NCBI GenBank assembly: GCA_036429605.1
Contig: JAVFKD010000002.1
Coordinates: forward strand, 3,534,001 to 3,598,000
Reading direction: 5' to 3'
DNA: 64,000 nt
Source: Cladobotryum mycophilum
Taxonomy: Eukaryota > Ascomycota > Sordariomycetes > Hypocreales > Hypocreaceae
The position numbers and the translations under genes are program-made. Within the stretch, counting starts at the first letter, position 1, and each line of letters opens with the position of its first letter. This document shows positions 60,478 to 64,000 of this stretch, one piece after another. The notes under the pieces are model-generated. The model did not search any database. It had not been told where the DNA came from and was given only the letters and a program-made list of their open reading frames with translations.

Positions 60478-60834
60478 TTTGGAGGTATTGACGACGTCTG
60501 GTTTTTCGTCACTTGGCTGTTGAGAATGCAGGTCGCTAAGGCAATGGTTGGTGATAGACCCTTTTGGTGGTTTACCAGACGAGGTGGTCTGCGGGGCGGT
60601 GGGGCGCGGCAGAAAATTTCAAAGAAAGAGCCAAGTTGTGCGGTGACCCAGACGAAGCCCTGCCCTACTCCTCCGAAAGAAAAACTTTTGTGAGCCTGTG
60701 CTTTTTTCTCCACCCGAGCCCAACGGGAAAAAACTTTGGTACGTTATATCTCGAGAAGCTTTCCCTCTCTCTTTTTTCCAGCTTCACCGACTTGTCAATA
60801 CTAACCGACTTCAACAACAGCCGAAGCCGCCAAA
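60478..60834. promoter_or_regulatory. Shared bidirectional promoter of RPS14 and RPL7
   Basis: 357 bp between two divergent ribosomal protein genes, an arrangement that could coordinate one small- and one large-subunit protein. There is a GC-rich core near 60590-60612 and a CT-rich block before the RPL7 start (60,760-60,782). No named ribosomal-protein element is assigned. Confidence 0.65.
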
Positions 60835-62371
60835 ATGGTTGTCACGTATGTTCTTCCTCCCTGATTCCAATATCATTGCGAAACGGGGCAGATGCCCGGT
60901 CTCGAATATTTGCAGATTGTCGTGGTCCTCCTCTCGCTCGCCAGTCGAATATCCAATTTCTTTCTCTGATGGAAGAAAAGAGAATGTCGAACTGTCAGCT
61001 CGATCCCTCCCGGACATCTCCCTCAGCCTCCCAGACTTGGAATATAGCTTGCGAGCTGAGAGATGGTGTTACGGGGTGTTGGAGATGAAGAATTGCCTTG
61101 CTATTTCTTCTCTCTGAAATGCATCGTCGCACATAGCCAATGGCAGAGACTGTGAAAAGTCTTCGCCCAAAAGCTTGCGGCATATCTTTTCTCGGACAGC
61201 CCTGCTGTCTGAGGTGTTGTCGGATGAGTTGGCACATGTTGCGAGCACCATTGGAATACATGGTTAGGCACTTTGCATCTCACCGATTAAATTCAATCTC
61301 GAGTCAGCCAAAGCAGAGAATGTCGCGCTTTAGCCACAGTTCTTGCATCGGCGCTCTGTTCCATACTTCGGTATGCTGGGCTATGTACTAATCTGATGCA
61401 ATGCAGTACCGTCCCCACCGTCGACCAGATCTTGGTCCCTGAGACTCTTCTCAAGAAGAGAAAGAGTCAGGAGAAGGCCCGCGCTGAGCGCGCCGAGCTG
61501 GTCGAGAAGAAGAAGGCTGTACGTATTCCCCATTTATTTCCTCCTATCATTATGATGTAAAAAAAACCTATCAGCTAGACACATAGTGTCAATGTCGTTG
61601 ATAATTAACCTTCTTTCGGGTCTGATAATGCCTGATAAACTCACATCTATTTGCTGTTCATGCTTGCAACGGTAACTAACAGTGTTTCAGGCCAACAAGG
61701 AGAAGCGTGGCGTCATCTTCAAGCGTGCTGAGAAGTACGTTCAGGAGTACCGTGCTGCCGAGCGTGAGCACATCCGTCTCCGCCGCGCTGCCAAGGAGAG
61801 CGATTCTGCCTACATCCCTGCTGAGGCCAAGTTGATCTTCGTCGTCCGTATCAAGGGGTATGTTCTTCTCTTGCATCCATGCCATGGGAATTGCCACTGA
61901 CAACTTCGCAGTATCAACAAGATGCCCCCCAAGCCCCGCAAGGTCCTTCAGCTTCTCCGTCTCCTCCAGATCAACAACGGTGTCTTCCTGAGGGTTACCA
62001 AGGCCATCACTGAGATGCTCAAGATTGTTGAGCCTTGGATCGCCTACGGTTACCCCAACCTGAAGTCCGTCAAGGAGCTCATCTACAAGCGTGGATACGG
62101 TAAGGTCAACAAGCAGCGTGTTGCTTTGACCGACAACGCCATCGTCGAGGAGAACCTCGGCAAGTACGGCATTGTCTGTGTTGAGGATCTCGTCCACGAG
62201 ATCTTCACCGTTGGCCCCAACTTCAAGCAGGCCGCCAACTTCCTGTGGCCCTTCAAGCTCAGCAACCCCAACGGTGGCTTCCGTCCCCGCAAGTTCAAGC
62301 ACTTCATCGAGGGTGGTGACCTTGGCAACCGTGAGGGCGCCATCAACGCTCTCATCCGCCAGATGAACTAA
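60835..62371 (+). CDS. rpl7: 60S ribosomal protein L7 (uL30)
   Basis: Exons 60835-60845 (11 bp), 61407-61518, 61691-61857 and 61912-62371, 249 residues. The basic N-terminal extension (LLKKRKSQEKARAERAELVE) is followed by the uL30 core: AEAKLIFVVRIKGINKMPPK, RKVLQLLRLLQINNGVFLRV, then FKLSNPNGGFRPRKFKHFIE and the end INALIRQMN. It binds 5S and 25S rRNA in the large subunit. The first intron is long for this window (561 bp) and the second (172 bp) appears to carry a C/D-box snoRNA. RPL7 introns also host snoRNAs in budding yeast. The reading frame is intact and codon use is strongly biased to C-ending codons, as expected for high expression. Confidence 0.97.
61548..61630 (+). ncRNA. Candidate C/D-box snoRNA in RPL7 intron 2 (snR39/snR59-like)
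   Basis: C box ATGATGT at 61552-61558 and D box CTGA at 61622-61625 are flanked by a short terminal stem (CATT at 61548-61551 with AATG at 61627-61630). A C'-like TTGATAA lies at about 61598-61604. The ten bases before the D box (61612-61621, TCTTTCGGGT) are complementary to ACCCGAAAGA, a conserved LSU rRNA segment. By the D+5 rule the methylated base would be the G of ACCCG, which I place at yeast G805. From established knowledge, yeast RPL7A and RPL7B introns host snR39 and snR59, which target the neighbouring A807. The D' box is not clear. Expression is not shown. Confidence 0.65.
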
Positions 62372-62662
62372 AATGGGTCAATGAATTAAAAGGAACTGGG
62401 TAGTGGGACAGGAAAACTGCATGGTCGCTCGGCGTTGGTATCAGGACAAGTGCTTTTGTGGAAATTGATTCCCCGATAAATGACACAAGAGCTTCCATGA
62501 TGCGTGATGCCTACTGTGATGTGACGCCTGCCATACTACCTATGCTAATTAATCAATGTTCGAGTTCCATTTCCTTGGTATAGTAATTGCGTGAGTCTCT
62601 ATGTATATACAGTGTTTGAGTGGTGACGGTTTGTAATCATTCCCCCTTATGGCCGGCATGGT

Positions 62663-63434
62663 TTACATCTTGATGTCGAAGCTAGTTCCGCACCCACAAC
62701 TGCTTGTTGCAAATGGGTTGTCAATGATTTTGAATTGTGATCCGATCAATTCTCTGGTGAAATCCACTTTGCTACCCTTGAGAAGGTCTAGGGAGGGTTC
62801 GTCCAAAATGATTCTAGGTCCCTGCGAGACCGAGGTTGGATCCACGCCGTCCGGAATGTACTGGAATATGCTGTCGTCCTCATTGACGATAGATGAGGAC
62901 TCTTGAGCATCCTTGGGTGGTAGTGTAATAAGACTCATGAGATATTGGAATCCGTGACAGCCGCCGCTTTCGACCTGGATGCGTAGTGCAAGATTGGGAT
63001 TCTTGTCCTTGGCCATGATTTCAGAGAGGCGCTTGTATCAGTCAGACACAACTCATAATCCCACATGCTCGGATATTGCATACCTTGGCAGCCCCAGATG
63101 TTATTTCCAACATTGCATCGTTTCCATCGTCATCTTTTTGAGGGTTCTGTATGCATACTGTGGCGAGTCGGGTTGGTGAGGTTGTAAAGCTTCGAGTGGA
63201 GTGTATAGAAAATGAAGAGCCGGAATATCGTGATAGTTGCAACTTATTTGCTGAAAATAAGAATCTCGGGGAGGCGTTGGTAATTCGTAGTTTCGAGGAG
63301 CTCGATGCGCCGCCAGGGACGAGGAAGTCTAGCGGGGTCGTTAAAGGTGTAGAAGTAGTAGTATAGCGTCTCTTTGCAAGTTGAATAAAGGATCGAGCGG
63401 CAGATGTGCCATGTGCGCAGCGTATGGGTGTCAT
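62663..63434 (-). CDS. isa2: ISA2-type mitochondrial iron-sulfur assembly protein (HesB/IscA family)
   Basis: ISA2 works with ISA1 and IBA57 in making [4Fe-4S] clusters in the mitochondrial matrix. Exons 63084-63434 and 62663-63031 with a 52-bp intron, 239 residues. The first 95 residues or so are Arg/Ser/Thr-rich without acidic residues (ARSFIQLAKRRYTTTST) and look like a long mitochondrial presequence. The A-type carrier domain follows (about 108-239): LEITSGAAKRLSEIM, VESGGCHGFQYLMSL and FATSSCGCGTSFDIKM. The three cluster cysteines are Cys142, Cys229 and Cys231. The insertion between the strands (DAQESSSIVNEDDSIFQY) and the GGCHGFQY motif favour ISA2 over ISA1. It is convergent with RPL7. 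Confidence 0.9.
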
Positions 63435-63812
63435 GGCGACAATTGTGGACGTTGAGGTTGCTGAGAAATCGAGAGGTGGATGCTTTGGCTGAGCAGCAAA
63501 TGTTTGGAGTTGGCGCCTGCGTCACAAGCTGCACTGGACTGCTCCCGTGGTTTCAGAGGCTACAGTGGGCAGAGAGATGCTGAGGTAAGCAGAGAAAACG
63601 CTGTGGGCGCGCTAATCACAATCACAGTTTGCAGTCTCTCGCTAAGCCCCAAGGTGCCGCCCCACCTCCCACCAAAAATCATCAATTTTTGATCAACTCG
63701 AGTTGAGTCAACCCCGCCGTAAACAAAAGCGATCCCCCCTCCTCGACGCCCTTTTGTTCGCCCTCGAGTTGTTTTTTTGGCATCAGCGTCAACGTAAAAC
63801 CACTCCGCCAAG
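63435..63812. promoter_or_regulatory. Divergent promoter ISA2 / eIF3c
   Basis: 378 bp between divergent starts. A CAACTCGAGTTGAGT palindrome-like stretch lies near 63691-63705. Nothing else is named. Confidence 0.5.
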
Positions 63813-64000
63813 ATGTCTCGATTTTTCCGCCGCCCCGGCGATGAAAGTTCCAGCGAGAGCTCCAGCGACGACGAGGAGCTCTACGCCAACGAGGACGAGG
63901 AGCAGCAGAGCCAGGAGGAGGAATCTGAGGAAGATTCCGCATTCGGCAACGATTCCGACGAGGAAAGCAGCGAGGACAGCGACGATGAAGATGGAAAAAA
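63813..64000 (+). CDS. nip1: Translation initiation factor eIF3 subunit c (NIP1), 5' part only
   Basis: Only the first 62 codons are inside the window. The start MSRFFRRPGDESSSESSSDD, followed by a long run of Glu, Asp and Ser, is the typical N-terminus of fungal eIF3c, where the acidic/Ser region contacts eIF1 and eIF5 in the multifactor complex. The PCI domain expected near the C-terminus lies outside the window. The ATG has a good context (CCAAGATGTC). Confidence 0.85.
   Translation, partial: MSRFFRRPGDESSSESSSDDEELYANEDEEQQSQEEESEEDSAFGNDSDEESSEDSDDEDGK

Overview
The window is nuclear DNA from a filamentous ascomycete, probably a Sordariomycete and possibly Hypocreales. The evidence is many short (50-130 bp) GT-AG introns with CTAAC/CTGAC-like branch points, a proteinase K-type subtilase, a fungal Zn2Cys6 regulator, and housekeeping proteins of clearly fungal type. 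The taxon is inferred from protein character, not from a database search. I see no transposon ORF, virus, CRISPR array or secondary-metabolite cluster.

Layout: 0.7-1 kb, a small coiled-coil protein (+). 1.4-3.0 kb, a secreted subtilase (-). 4.3-7.7 kb, ITC1 of the ISW2 chromatin remodeler (-). 10.0-11.7 kb, the ER glucosyltransferase ALG8 (-), divergent from an ERGIC-53/EMP47-type lectin (+, 12.5-13.9 kb). 14.3-16.1 kb, an Xaa-Pro aminopeptidase (-). 17.8-21.0 kb, a Zn2Cys6 transcription factor (-). 25.2-38.2 kb, a compact block: COP9 signalosome subunit 1 (+), PRP18 (-), SAP18 (+), a small complex I subunit (-) and PRP8 (+). 38.2-47.5 kb is about 9 kb without a recognisable gene, ending at a Myb-type DNA-binding protein (+, to 48.8 kb). 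52.0-53.5 kb, 2-dehydropantoate 2-reductase (-). 55.9-64 kb, a second compact block: RAD26/CSB (+), RPS14/uS11 (-), RPL7/uL30 (+, with a likely intronic C/D snoRNA), ISA2 (-), and the start of eIF3c (+) cut by the window end.

The genes are not a pathway. They are conserved single-copy functions (spliceosome, chromatin, ribosome, ER glycosylation and sorting, Fe-S assembly, complex I, DNA repair) arranged as alternating convergent and divergent pairs, with long spacers around the two regulators.

The most striking feature is that nine genes, including essential ones (PRP8, RPS14), have a reading frame broken by one base, nearly always at a run of 5-7 identical bases, mostly C/G. Restoring one base rejoins conserved protein on both sides in ten of eleven cases. 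Homopolymer miscalling in the assembly is the simplest explanation, so automatic annotation of this window will truncate or split these genes. The subtilase is the exception: its shift goes the other way and it has also lost its oxyanion asparagine, so it may really be decaying. The best positive find is a C/D-box snoRNA candidate in RPL7 intron 2 whose guide matches the LSU rRNA segment containing yeast Gm805/Am807.
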